Assembly (NCBI RefSeq): GCF_014652515.1
Contig: NZ_BMYY01000009.1
Coordinates: forward strand, 62,001-126,000
Reading direction: 5' to 3'
DNA length: 64,000 nucleotides
Source of the DNA: Bacterioplanes sanyensis
GTDB taxonomy: Bacteria > Pseudomonadota > Gammaproteobacteria > Pseudomonadales > Oceanobacteraceae
This document shows positions 7,189 through 15,452 of this stretch, one piece after another; the first letter of the stretch is position 1; each line of letters opens with the position of its first letter. The position numbers and the translations under genes are program-made. The notes beneath the pieces were generated by a model. It did not search any database and was not told the origin of the DNA. It saw nothing but the letters and a program-made list of their open reading frames with translations.

Positions 7189-9689
7189 AACCCCATGCCA
7201 TACCGCTCAGCCGGTTGTGGGCGTTGGCCAGTCGGTTGCTATGGCGCGAAGCGCGCTCAGGCGAGCTGACGCTAATTCTGGTGGCACTGATGATTGCGGT
7301 GACCTCAACCACCGCGATTGCGCTGCTCAGTTCGCGCCTAGAGCAAGCCATGCAAGCGCGCTCCAACGACTTGCTCGGTGCCGATTTGCGTGTGCGCTCG
7401 ACCACCGAGTTGCCGCCCCAATGGCTGCAGCAGGCCGAGGAGTTGGGTCTGCGATACAGCCAGACGGTGACCTTTCCCAGTGTGGTGTTGAACGGCGATG
7501 ACATGGCGTTGGCAGCAATCAAGGGCGTCGATGAGTTTTACCCGTTGCGCGGGCGCTTAACCACTGCCGATCAGGCCTTTGGTACACCGCGTGAACGTAA
7601 AATGGGCCCGCCACCCGGTGAGGCTTGGGTGGAGTCGCGATTGTTGGCGCTGCTCAATGCCAAGGTGGGTGATCGCATTGAAATGGGCAGCACCAAACTG
7701 TTGGTATCGGCCGTAATTGTCGAAGAAAGCGATCGCGGCGGTAACTTTTATACCCTGTCGCCACGGCTGATGATGAACCGTGCGGATTTGGCCGATGCCA
7801 AAGTGCTGGGGCCGGGCGCACGGGTGCGCTATCGCTTGCTGTTGGGCGGTGAAGAGGCCGCGTTACAGCGGTTTCGCCAGCAGGTCGAGCTGGGCGCCAA
7901 TCAACGCTTTGAATCTCTCGATGACAGCAATCAGGCCATGTCGCGGGCCTTGAGCCGGGCGAAGCAGTATTTAGGCTTGGCCGCTTTGCTGGCGGTGGTG
8001 CTGGCTTCGGTGGCGGTGGCCATATCAGCCCAGCGCTACGCTCAGCGTCATTTTGATATCAGCGCTTTGATGCGCACCTTTGGTCTGGCGCGTGGGCAGG
8101 TGTTTCAGCTGTACGCAGCGCAACTGCTGTTATTGGCGCTGGCGGCCACGCTCGCCGGCATGGGCCTGGCACTGGGGTTACAACAGGCGCTGTTGAGTAT
8201 TCTCGCTGAAGTGCTGCCGGAGCAGCTGCCCGAAGCTCATTGGAGTGCTTGGCTGCTGGGTGCGAGCAGCGGCGCTGTGACACTGCTCGGTTTTGGTTTG
8301 CCGTATTTGTTGCCCTTAGCACGTGTCAGCCCATTGCGGGTGTTGCGCCGTGACTTGGTGCCCGTGCCGCTGTCCGGCTGGCTGGTGATTGCACTGGCGC
8401 TGGCGGCACTGACCGCGCTGTTGTGGTTGTTTACCCAAGATCCGGTGCTCAGCGTTGGGGTCATGTTGGGTGGCTCGCTGGTGGTGCTGGTGTTGCTGTT
8501 GTTGCTGCAGGGGCTGATCAGTTTGGCCCAAGGCTGGCTGCAAGGGCGCGAGTTGCCGTTAGTGGTGCGCTTTGCCTGGCAACACTTGAGCCGCCATCGG
8601 CGCCAAACGGCGGGGCAAATTCTGGCATTTTCGCTGACCTTAATGGTAATGGTGGTCATCGGTGCTGTGCGCAATGATCTGCTGGCCGACTGGCAGGCCA
8701 GCTTGCCCGACGATGCGCCCAATGTGTTTGCCATCAATATTCAGCAGTACGAAGCTGAGCCTTTTGTGGCAGCGCTGGAGCAGGCGGGTTACCACCACGA
8801 ACGTTTGTATCCGATGGTGCCGGGCCGTTTGCTGGCCATCAATGGCACCGATGTGCAAACCCTAGAAGTAGCGGACGACCCAGCCATTAACCGCGATCTA
8901 GCGCTGACCGCCGACAGCCAACTGCCAGATTCCAATCGCCTGATCGAAGGCAGTTGGGAGGCATTGCAACAGGGTGAGGGGCAAGTCTCTATTGAAGAGC
9001 GCTTGGCTGGCCGACTCGGTGTTGAGCTGGGCGACACACTCAGCTTTCGCGCCGGTGGCGTGGATTTTGACGCTACGATCAGCAGCATTCGTGAGGTCGA
9101 TTGGGGCTCATTGAGCCCGAACTTCTACATGATGTTCTCGCCGGATGTATTGGAGGCTTTGCCGCGCAGTTACCTCACCAGTTTTTACGTGCCTGAGGGT
9201 GAGAGCGAGGCGTTGACCGAGTTGATTCGCCAGTTCCCATCGGTGACCTTGCTGGATATGCAGTTTTTACTCGGGCAAATACAAACCCTGTTGCAGCAAG
9301 TGACGCTGGCAGTGGAGTTGATTCTGGCTTTTGTGCTGGTGGCGGCGCTGTTGGTGCTGGTGGCAGCCTTGATTGCCAGCCTCAGTGAGCGCTTACGCGA
9401 AGGTGCCATGCTGCGCACCTTGGGGGGTAGCTCGGCGCTGATTCGGCGCTCGCAAATGGTCGAGTTCAGCCTGCTGGCGGTGCTCGCCAGTGGCCTGGCA
9501 TTGCTGGGCGGCGAGGCCATTGTGCTGGGCATTTATCAAGGCGTACTGGACATCCCGTACCAGAGCTTGGGCTGGGTGTGGTTATGGCTGCCGCCAGCGA
9601 CGGTGGTGGTGCTGGTATTGTTGGGCTTGTGGCTAATGCGCCGTGCGGTCACGGTGTCGCCATTAGGCGTGCTTCGCTCGCTAGAATAG
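7185..9689 (+). CDS. ybbP: ABC transporter permease, YbbP-like (FtsX/MacB family)
   Basis: An 834-residue inner-membrane permease. A first membrane helix (about residues 30-50) is followed by a large periplasmic domain. Blocks of membrane helices lie in the middle (about 265-450) and at the C-terminus (about 710-830). This is the duplicated FtsX-like topology of YbbP proteins. It shares a four-base overlap with the ATPase gene before it and is the partner permease. The transported substrate, if any, is unknown. Its last codon overlaps a candidate Zur operator belonging to the next gene. Confidence 0.88.
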   Translation: MKPHAIPLSRLWALASRLLWREARSGELTLILVALMIAVTSTTAIALLSSRLEQAMQARSNDLLGADLRVRSTTELPPQWLQQAEELGLRYSQTVTFPSVVLNGDDMALAAIKGVDEFYPLRGRLTTADQAFGTPRERKMGPPPGEAWVESRLLALLNAKVGDRIEMGSTKLLVSAVIVEESDRGGNFYTLSPRLMMNRADLADAKVLGPGARVRYRLLLGGEEAALQRFRQQVELGANQRFESLDDSNQAMSRALSRAKQYLGLAALLAVVLASVAVAISAQRYAQRHFDISALMRTFGLARGQVFQLYAAQLLLLALAATLAGMGLALGLQQALLSILAEVLPEQLPEAHWSAWLLGASSGAVTLLGFGLPYLLPLARVSPLRVLRRDLVPVPLSGWLVIALALAALTALLWLFTQDPVLSVGVMLGGSLVVLVLLLLLQGLISLAQGWLQGRELPLVVRFAWQHLSRHRRQTAGQILAFSLTLMVMVVIGAVRNDLLADWQASLPDDAPNVFAINIQQYEAEPFVAALEQAGYHHERLYPMVPGRLLAINGTDVQTLEVADDPAINRDLALTADSQLPDSNRLIEGSWEALQQGEGQVSIEERLAGRLGVELGDTLSFRAGGVDFDATISSIREVDWGSLSPNFYMMFSPDVLEALPRSYLTSFYVPEGESEALTELIRQFPSVTLLDMQFLLGQIQTLLQQVTLAVELILAFVLVAALLVLVAALIASLSERLREGAMLRTLGGSSALIRRSQMVEFSLLAVLASGLALLGGEAIVLGIYQGVLDIPYQSLGWVWLWLPPATVVVLVLLGLWLMRRAVTVSPLGVLRSLE

Positions 9690-9704
9690 TTATACTGTAA
9701 CATT
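9687..9704. promoter_or_regulatory. Candidate Zur box upstream of the COG0523 GTPase gene
   Basis: A near-palindrome, GTTATACTGTAAC followed by ATTT, at 9689-9704. Each half is one base off the TGTTATA/TATAACA half-sites of gammaproteobacterial Zur operators. It ends 17 bases before the ATG of a COG0523 GTPase, a family repeatedly found under Zur control. The site was recognised by eye and no matrix score was calculated. Confidence 0.5.
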
Positions 9705-9720
9705 TTCTAAGGAGCGTTAG

Positions 9721-10713
9721 ATGGCTCGGGTACGCACACACTTGATTACTGGCTTTTTGGGCGTCGGCAAAACCACCGCCATTTTGCACTTGTTACGGCA
9801 TAAGCCGGCGGGTGAAAAGTGGGCGGTGCTGGTCAATGAGTTTGGTGAAGTTGGGGTCGATGGCGCCATTCTTGAAAGCCAGGGCGCCGTGGTGCGCGAA
9901 GTACCGGGTGGCTGTCTGTGCTGTGTGTCGGGTTTGCCTTTTCAAATGGGGCTGAACTGGTTGATCAGTCGCGAGCAGCCGGATGTCTTGCTGATTGAGC
10001 CAACCGGACTTGGGCATCCGCGCCAAGTATTGGAAACCTTGCGCAACGAGCATTATCAAGACGTGTTGCAGCTCGGGGCGCACGTATGTTTGGTGGACCC
10101 GCGGCATTTGTCACAGCCGCGCTATCTGGAGCATGAGGCCTTTATCGATCAGCTGCAGCTGGCGGATGTGCTGGTGGCCAACAAAACCGACTTGGCCAGT
10201 GCGCAGGATCAACAAGTGTTCAACGACTTTGTCGAAAAGGCGCAACCGGCTAAGTCAGCCTCCGCTTGGCTGACCCAGGGAGAGCTGCAGCCAGAGTTAC
10301 TCAAGGTGGCTGCCGATGCCACGCGCTTAGCCATTCACCCCCACGCCCACGAACATGAGCAGCCGCAAGCCGCCAGTGCGCCCATGACATTGGCGTCAAA
10401 CGAGCCCTGGCGACGCTTTAGCAATCACGGCCAGGGGCACTTTTCTGTAGGGTGGCTGTTTGCTCAGCAGCACGTCTTTGCCTTGCAAGCCGTGCGTGAC
10501 TGGATGGCAGGCTTAGAGGTGGTGCGTTTGAAAGCGCTATTGCTTACGGATCAAGGTCCCATGGTGTTTAACCTGCGTGATGGCATCGCCAGTGAAATGC
10601 CCACGCGGCCACTGGATGAAAGCCGACTAGAAATCATTACCGAACAGCCGTTAGATGAAGACCTTCTGGAGCAGCAGTTGCTAGCACTGCGCATTGCGGG
10701 CGAGTCGCTGTAG
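9721..10713 (+). CDS. COG0523 (CobW/ZNG-type) metal-chaperone GTPase
   Basis: A 330-residue G3E-family P-loop GTPase that is likely to deliver or allocate metal, probably zinc. Walker A GFLGVGKTT is at about residues 11-19. The hallmark GGCLCC metal-binding motif (C-x-C-C) is at about 63-68 and the guanine-specificity motif NKTD at about 154-157. A His-rich stretch near residue 205 (HPHAHEHE) and a C-terminal CobW_C domain follow. The ribosome-binding site is TAAGGAG. A candidate Zur box immediately upstream supports a role in zinc starvation, but family members also serve cobalamin or nitrile-hydratase maturation, so the metal is inferred. Confidence 0.88.
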   Translation: MARVRTHLITGFLGVGKTTAILHLLRHKPAGEKWAVLVNEFGEVGVDGAILESQGAVVREVPGGCLCCVSGLPFQMGLNWLISREQPDVLLIEPTGLGHPRQVLETLRNEHYQDVLQLGAHVCLVDPRHLSQPRYLEHEAFIDQLQLADVLVANKTDLASAQDQQVFNDFVEKAQPAKSASAWLTQGELQPELLKVAADATRLAIHPHAHEHEQPQAASAPMTLASNEPWRRFSNHGQGHFSVGWLFAQQHVFALQAVRDWMAGLEVVRLKALLLTDQGPMVFNLRDGIASEMPTRPLDESRLEIITEQPLDEDLLEQQLLALRIAGESL

Positions 10714-10806
10714 CTTCGGTGGCGTGAGTGAGCCAGCGCAACACAGCGTTGGCTTGCAGCGTTTTAGTCGGCTTGTCATGCTGCTGCCATTACTAGGGAG
10801 ATCCGC

Positions 10807-11316
10807 ATGCAATATTGCCCGCAATGCCGCTCAGATCTTGAGCCCAAAACCATCGATGAATTTCAGCGCCTCGCCTGCAGCGCCGATTGTGGCTATGTGT
10901 TTTGGAATAACCCCACGCCCGTGGTGGCGGTCATCGTCGAAACACCACAGGGCGTGGTATTAGCCCACAACAAGGCTTGGCCAGCAGGGCGCTTCAGCGT
11001 TATTACCGGCTTTTTGGAGCGTGGTGAGCATCCGCATGATTGTGCGGTACGCGAAACGGCAGAAGAGCTGGGGCTCAAGGCGCAGAAGGTGAACTTTGTT
11101 GGCTTTGAAGTCTTCGACGGTCAGGGCATCAGTGGTGCAGTGTTTAACCAGTTGATTATTGGCTTTCACATCTATGCTGAGGGCAGCATCGTGCTCGATC
11201 AGCAAGAGCTCGACGATTACAAACTCATCCCGTTGGAAAAACTGCAGGGCTGGCAGTCGGCCACCGGCCGTTTGGTAGAGCAATGGCTACAGCAGCGGGC
11301 TGATCAGCGCAGCTGA
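10807..11316 (+). CDS. Nudix hydrolase with N-terminal zinc ribbon
   Basis: A 169-residue pyrophosphohydrolase for nucleoside-diphosphate-linked substrates. The N-terminus has a zinc-ribbon pattern with Cys 4, 7, 24 and 28. The Nudix box runs from GFLERGE through REtaEELGL at about residues 72-94, with the catalytic REUxEE residues present. The zinc ribbon plus Nudix layout recalls NADH pyrophosphatase NudC, but the protein is much shorter and the substrate is not decided by sequence. The aldehyde dehydrogenase gene starts 13 bases downstream, so the two probably form one transcript. Confidence 0.85.
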   Translation: MQYCPQCRSDLEPKTIDEFQRLACSADCGYVFWNNPTPVVAVIVETPQGVVLAHNKAWPAGRFSVITGFLERGEHPHDCAVRETAEELGLKAQKVNFVGFEVFDGQGISGAVFNQLIIGFHIYAEGSIVLDQQELDDYKLIPLEKLQGWQSATGRLVEQWLQQRADQRS

Positions 11317-11329
11317 ACAGGAGGTCTGT

Positions 11330-12661
11330 ATGGCGTATCAAAGTATCAACCCGGCCACTGGCGAGTGTGAGTGGCAGCAAGACTATTTAACCGAGCAGGC
11401 GTTAGAGGCGCGTTTGCAAAAACTACCCGCTGCCAATCAAGCCTGGGCGCACTTGGGCATCGCTCAGCGTGGTCGGCACCTGTGTAGTGTGGCGCAGCAA
11501 TTGCGCCAGCAGCAGCCTCAGTTGGCCGCCATGATGACAGCAGAAATGGGCAAGTTAGCGGCGGAAGCCGAAATAGAAATCGAAAAGTCCGCCCGCGTCT
11601 GTGAGTTTTACGCCGAGCAAGCCGCCAGCATGTTGGCACCGGAGCCATTAGACGCCAGCCCCAGCGATGCGCAATTACAGTTTGAGCCAATTGGCACTGT
11701 GCTGGCGATTATGCCGTGGAACTTTCCCCTTTGGCAGGTGATGCGCTGTGCGGCGCCCACCTTGATGGCGGGCAATACCTTGGCGTTGAAGCATGCCGAA
11801 AATGTACCGCGCTGTGCCCAGATAATCGAAGACTGCTTTAGCGCCGCAGGCTTCCCTAAGGCGGTGTTCAGCAACCTGTTTATCGACAACGACACTTGTG
11901 CTGAGGTCATCGCCGATGAGCGCATCGCCGCCGTCACCTTAACCGGCAGCGAGCGGGCCGGGCGCTCGGTTGCGGCCAGTGCTGGCAGGGCACTGAAGAA
12001 AAGCGTGCTGGAGCTGGGAGGCTCGGATGCGTTTGTGGTGCTGGATGGTGCGGATATCGAGCAAGCTGCCACGGCTGCCGTTAAATCTCGCTTTATGAAC
12101 GCCGGCCAAGTCTGCATCGCGGCGAAGCGCTTTATTTTGCATCCCGCCATTGCCGACGATTTTATCGAGCACTTTGTTGCCAAAGCCCGCACTTTGCAGC
12201 TGGCGCCGATGGCGCGCCAGGATTTACGTCAGCAGCTACAGCAGCAGGTCGAGGCCAGCCTCTCTGCAGGCGCACAGTTGTTGCTGGGTGGGCAGCCGGG
12301 CAGTGGCTATGCCGATTACCCGCCAACCGTGCTCGATCAGGTGCCAGCAGGGTGCCCGGCTTATCAGGAGGAGTTGTTTGGCCCAGTAGCGGCCATGATT
12401 CGTGCCCAAGACGATCAAGATGCCGTGCGCATCGCCAACGCCACCCGGTTTGGCCTAGGCGCCAGTATTTGGGGGCCAGAGCAAGAAGCTCGTGCTCAGG
12501 CGCAGCATATTGAGGCCGGCTGCGTGGTGGTCAATGGCATGGTGCGCAGCGATCAGCGCTTGCCGTTTGGTGGTACCAAGCAATCTGGCTATGGCCGTGA
12601 GCTGGCGCAATACGGTATGCGCGAGTTCACCAACCTCAAAACCCTGGTGATCGACCGTTAA
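11330..12661 (+). CDS. NAD(P)-dependent aldehyde dehydrogenase, Sad-like succinate-semialdehyde dehydrogenase
   Basis: A 443-residue aldehyde dehydrogenase that oxidises an aldehyde to the acid with NAD(P). Motifs include the cofactor block MPWNFP, the general-base Glu in LELGGSD (about residue 227), the catalytic Cys in NAGQVC (about 262) and the C-terminal PFGGTKQSGYGRE. The short N-terminus and overall length resemble E. coli Sad (YneI), which oxidises succinate semialdehyde; that substrate is inferred from resemblance. A GGAGG ribosome-binding site precedes the ATG. It follows the Nudix gene closely. Confidence 0.85.
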   Translation: MAYQSINPATGECEWQQDYLTEQALEARLQKLPAANQAWAHLGIAQRGRHLCSVAQQLRQQQPQLAAMMTAEMGKLAAEAEIEIEKSARVCEFYAEQAASMLAPEPLDASPSDAQLQFEPIGTVLAIMPWNFPLWQVMRCAAPTLMAGNTLALKHAENVPRCAQIIEDCFSAAGFPKAVFSNLFIDNDTCAEVIADERIAAVTLTGSERAGRSVAASAGRALKKSVLELGGSDAFVVLDGADIEQAATAAVKSRFMNAGQVCIAAKRFILHPAIADDFIEHFVAKARTLQLAPMARQDLRQQLQQQVEASLSAGAQLLLGGQPGSGYADYPPTVLDQVPAGCPAYQEELFGPVAAMIRAQDDQDAVRIANATRFGLGASIWGPEQEARAQAQHIEAGCVVVNGMVRSDQRLPFGGTKQSGYGRELAQYGMREFTNLKTLVIDR

Positions 12662-12770
12662 CGAGGAAACTCGCAGCGACGAAAAAGACAGGAGCAAAGC
12701 GATCACTCCACTGTGACTGTGACGGCTGTTCCCCTATAGTGGCGCGGTTCAACTGTGACAGAGGTATACA

Positions 12771-13379
12771 GTGGAGAAATCAACGGCAAAACATACCCTG
12801 GTAGAAGACATCACCGCCATGATTACAGGCAGTTTGTTTGTGGTTTTGGGGCTGGTGTTTTTTAAAGCCGGGGGTTTTCTGACCGGTGGCATCGTCGGCT
12901 TATCGCTGGTGCTGTCCAAGCTGCTAACGAGTGTTAGTTTTGGTCAGATTTTGTTCATCATCAATATGCCCTTTTACTGGCTGGCGTTTAAACGCATGGG
13001 CAAGCGCTTCACCTTAAACACCTTTATCGGTGTGGCGACGGTCTCTTTGTTGAGTGACTACTCGCACCTGGTGATTCGTTTGGAGCATGTCGAGCCGGTA
13101 TTGGCGGCCGTGATGGGCGGCTTTTTGGTCGGCATGGGCATGTTGGTGTTGTTCCGCCATAACGCCAGCTTGGGCGGTTTGGGGATATTGTGCCTGTTCC
13201 TGCAGGAGCGCTATGGCTGGAACGCCGGACGCCTACAAATGGGCTTTGATGCCTGCATTGTTGGCGTCGGCTTCTTTTTGGTGTCGCCTTGGGTATTGGC
13301 ATTATCGGTATTGGGCGCCATGTCCGTTAATATCATCATCGCCATGAACCACAAGCCGGGCCGCTATAATATTTCCTAA
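12771..13379 (+). CDS. YitT-family integral membrane protein
   Basis: A 202-residue polytopic protein with about five to six hydrophobic segments. Glycine-rich motifs near the N-terminus (KAGGFLTGGIVGLSL) and around residues 112-132 (FLVGMGMLVLFRHNASLGG) are typical of the YitT family. The cytoplasmic DUF2179 domain found in Firmicute YitT proteins is missing, as in many proteobacterial members. The start is GTG at 12771 after AGAGG. Function is unknown. A 110-bp gap separates it from the aldehyde dehydrogenase, so it probably has its own promoter. Confidence 0.8.
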   Translation: MEKSTAKHTLVEDITAMITGSLFVVLGLVFFKAGGFLTGGIVGLSLVLSKLLTSVSFGQILFIINMPFYWLAFKRMGKRFTLNTFIGVATVSLLSDYSHLVIRLEHVEPVLAAVMGGFLVGMGMLVLFRHNASLGGLGILCLFLQERYGWNAGRLQMGFDACIVGVGFFLVSPWVLALSVLGAMSVNIIIAMNHKPGRYNIS

Positions 13380-13415
13380 CGGCCGTTAGTTTGGCGGTTA
13401 TTAGGTTGACAGTGG

Positions 13416-13943
13416 TTAGGCGCAGTCCGCCAGCTGCAGCTCTTGCTGCAGTTGGTTGATCCACTCGCTGATGCGTTGGTCGCTCAGCTCCATTTGCTGG
13501 TCTTCATCCAGCCCCAGGCCAACAAAGTGCTTGCCGTCTTCGGTGAGTGCTTTGGAGGCTTCAAAGTCAAAACCTGCCGTGGCGTAGTGGCCGATAATGG
13601 TGGCGCCGCGATCGCGCACGGCATCGTGCAGCATGCCCAGCGCATCGAGAAAGTAGTGGCCATAGCCAAACTGATCGCCCAAGCCATAGAGGGCAACGAT
13701 TTTACCGGCAAAGCTCATGTCTTCGAGAATGGGCCAAAAATCTTCCCAGTCGGCTTGTAAACCGCCGAAATCCCAAGTGGGAATGCCGAGTATCAAAATG
13801 TTGTAGCGGCTGAGCTCCTCTGGTGAACAGCTGGCGATGTCATACACATCGACCACGGCCCAATCGATGCGCTCTTGCAGTTTGTAAGCAACTTCTTCGG
13901 TGTTGCCGGTATCGGTGCCGTACACCAGTCCGATGCGGTACAT
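13416..13943 (-). CDS. fldB: Long-chain flavodoxin FldB
   Basis: A 175-residue FMN electron carrier. The phosphate-binding loop GTDTGNTEEVA is at about residues 9-19. The isoalloxazine loops are GIPTWDFGGLQADWEDFW and the 90s loop GLGDQFGYGHYFLDALGMLHD. The WDFG and GYGHYFLDALGMLHD blocks match FldB rather than FldA. It is a low-potential electron donor that can replace ferredoxin in iron shortage. It lies beside iron-regulated genes, but no Fur box was seen in its own leader. Confidence 0.93.
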   Translation of the reverse strand: MYRIGLVYGTDTGNTEEVAYKLQERIDWAVVDVYDIASCSPEELSRYNILILGIPTWDFGGLQADWEDFWPILEDMSFAGKIVALYGLGDQFGYGHYFLDALGMLHDAVRDRGATIIGHYATAGFDFEASKALTEDGKHFVGLGLDEDQQMELSDQRISEWINQLQQELQLADCA

Positions 13944-14015
13944 GGCCTTCCCCTAAGCTATTAACGTGGTGAGAAAAATGCGTCCCTGCACACCCTCAGT
14001 CCCATTCGGTTAGCG

Positions 14016-14441
14016 TTACACCAAGTGGCGTGAAATCACGGCAAAGTCGCGCAATATCACGTGCAAGCGTTGGCCACAGCGTGGATCTTGCTGGCCGCGC
14101 GGTAAGTGGCGTAAGGCAAAAAAAGGTTGGTAAAGGGCCTCTAAACAGGCGCGCCGCCAAGCATTGCTGGCGTCTAGGTTGAGGCCGGTATCGCGCAGGG
14201 TACGATAAACACGGTGCAGCCAGCTTTCTTGCAATGCCCACAACTGTTTTTGACCTGCATTGCACGCCAGCTCTAAGCCGGCATCCAGGTACTGCTCTAG
14301 CCAGCTCACTTGCGCTTGCTCACCGCGATAGTCACGGATGGACTGCTCTAATGCTTCAAAACGCTGGCGCGGATCCGGCGCTGGCTTTGGTGTGTGTGCT
14401 TGAGTTGTGGCCGGAAAGGTCAGAATTTGAGCTGAAGCCAT
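14016..14441 (-). CDS. Small Fur-box-controlled protein, FagA-like
   Basis: A 141-residue, probably cytoplasmic, mainly helical protein with no signal peptide. A strong AGGGAG ribosome-binding site precedes the ATG at 14441 and a Fur box lies about 35 bases upstream. The central block (LEQYLDAG, then WRRACLEALYQPFFALRHL) resembles what I recall of FagA, the small protein encoded with fumC and sodA in iron-starved Pseudomonas. That match is from memory and is tentative. FagA has no firmly established biochemical activity. Unlike in Pseudomonas, no fumC or sodA follows; the neighbours are fldB and a heme-uptake locus. Confidence 0.6.
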   Translation of the reverse strand: MASAQILTFPATTQAHTPKPAPDPRQRFEALEQSIRDYRGEQAQVSWLEQYLDAGLELACNAGQKQLWALQESWLHRVYRTLRDTGLNLDASNAWRRACLEALYQPFFALRHLPRGQQDPRCGQRLHVILRDFAVISRHLV

Positions 14442-14472
14442 AATGGTATCTCCCTGTGCATGGAAATACCAT

Positions 14473-14492
14473 ATTGAGAATCATTATCGTTT
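14473..14492. promoter_or_regulatory. Fur box
   Basis: The sequence TTGAGAATCATTATCGTTT closely matches the Fur operator built on GATAATGATAATCATTATC. It lies just upstream of the FagA-like gene on the minus strand and predicts iron repression of that gene. Confidence 0.8.
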
Positions 14493-14655
14493 GCAACAAG
14501 AAAATCTATCAGGATACCGCTGAATCATTCTGCACAGCTCTGCACTCGGCCTAGGGGCGCCGGAGAACTCCAGCTCGGTGGCGCCAATTTTTGTTGTAGC
14601 CGGCGGGCATCGTGATATTGAGCCCCCTGTCGATCCAGAGCGGGTAGCGAATGAC

Positions 14656-15033
14656 TTAGCGCCAGGTCAACGGCTTTTCTTCGCCGCGAATCAGTTTGAT
14701 CCAGCCGCTGTCGTCTTCGCCGTCGTCTTCTTGCCAACCAGCGTCAGAGCAGCGCACCTCAACGTTCAGCGCGGCGTGGGCAGCGCGACCGCAGTCGAGG
14801 TCGGTGGCCCAGTCGGTATGGTTTTGCTTAAACCACAAACTGGCGAAGTTTTTCTCGGCTTGCGGGTTAAAAAAGATGTCCATGGTGCCTTGGCTGGTAT
14901 CGACCTGCCAGTGATAGCGCTGGTCTTGCTGCAAACGCCGCAGCTGTGGCCAGTAGCCTTGCAGCCATTGCTCGATGGCATCAGCGTCGGGCTTTAGCAG
15001 GTAGATTTCTAAGTCGGGGAAGCGTTCAGTCAT
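14656..15033 (-). CDS. Hypothetical acidic protein
   Basis: A 125-residue soluble acidic protein that I do not recognise. It has many Trp and Asp residues and no signal peptide or membrane helix. The C-terminal half (DAGWQEDDGEDDSGWIKLI) is strongly acidic. Its start overlaps the stop of the small membrane protein upstream by eight bases, so the two are co-translated. The pair sits between two Fur boxes in the iron/heme region, but nothing in the sequence shows a role in iron. Confidence 0.75.
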   Translation of the reverse strand: MTERFPDLEIYLLKPDADAIEQWLQGYWPQLRRLQQDQRYHWQVDTSQGTMDIFFNPQAEKNFASLWFKQNHTDWATDLDCGRAAHAALNVEVRCSDAGWQEDDGEDDSGWIKLIRGEEKPLTWR

Positions 15034-15286
15034 GTTTTTCCATCATCCGAATGACCCGCAACAGCGCCAGCGCCAAATAGCCCAGCAAGGCCGCTGCGCC
15101 ACCTAACGTGCCTACCACCAAGCCCAGCAACACCAGCAGCTCTTGCAGCAATGACGGCAGCAGCCAGCGGTTGGCCAACACCACCAGCCCGAGGCCGGCA
15201 AAAAACACGCTGGCGCCGAGTACAAATAAGCGCAGGTTGGCTTTGTCTTGGTAGGCGCGGCGGCGCAGCCATTGTCGCCACTTCAT
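15026..15286 (-). CDS. Small two-helix membrane protein
   Basis: An 86-residue protein with a basic N-terminus (MKWRQWLRRRAYQDK), two hydrophobic helices (about residues 20-40 and 45-77) and a short charged tail. The pattern suggests a helical hairpin in the inner membrane with both ends cytoplasmic. It is not assigned to a family. It is the first gene of a two-gene unit with the acidic protein and is divergent from the heme receptor. The Fur box at 15374 lies about 90 bases upstream of its start and could affect both directions. Confidence 0.7.
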   Translation of the reverse strand: MKWRQWLRRRAYQDKANLRLFVLGASVFFAGLGLVVLANRWLLPSLLQELLVLLGLVVGTLGGAAALLGYLALALLRVIRMMEKHD

Positions 15287-15373
15287 GGTGCTCTCACGGG
15301 GTTGAGTTTGCCGCTAAGGATATCAGAGCCTGATCGGAGATGGGTTGTGGAGCGTATCTTTACACTGTCAGCA

Positions 15374-15392
15374 TTGATAATGATTATCGTTT
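15374..15392. promoter_or_regulatory. Fur box of the heme-uptake operon
   Basis: The core GATAATGATTATC at about 15376-15388 is nearly identical to the canonical Fur 19-mer. It lies 61 bases before the TonB-receptor start codon, where it would repress the receptor-HmuY-HmuSTUV operon under iron sufficiency. Confidence 0.88.
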
Positions 15393-15452
15393 GTGTAGTA
15401 TTTTGCACGATTGAGAATTGTTAACAAATGAAATGCATAATCAGGTGAAACC

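Noticed and set aside
8237-8737. Long minus-strand frame inside the YbbP-like gene
   Set aside because: Antisense shadow of a high-G+C coding region with no features of its own.
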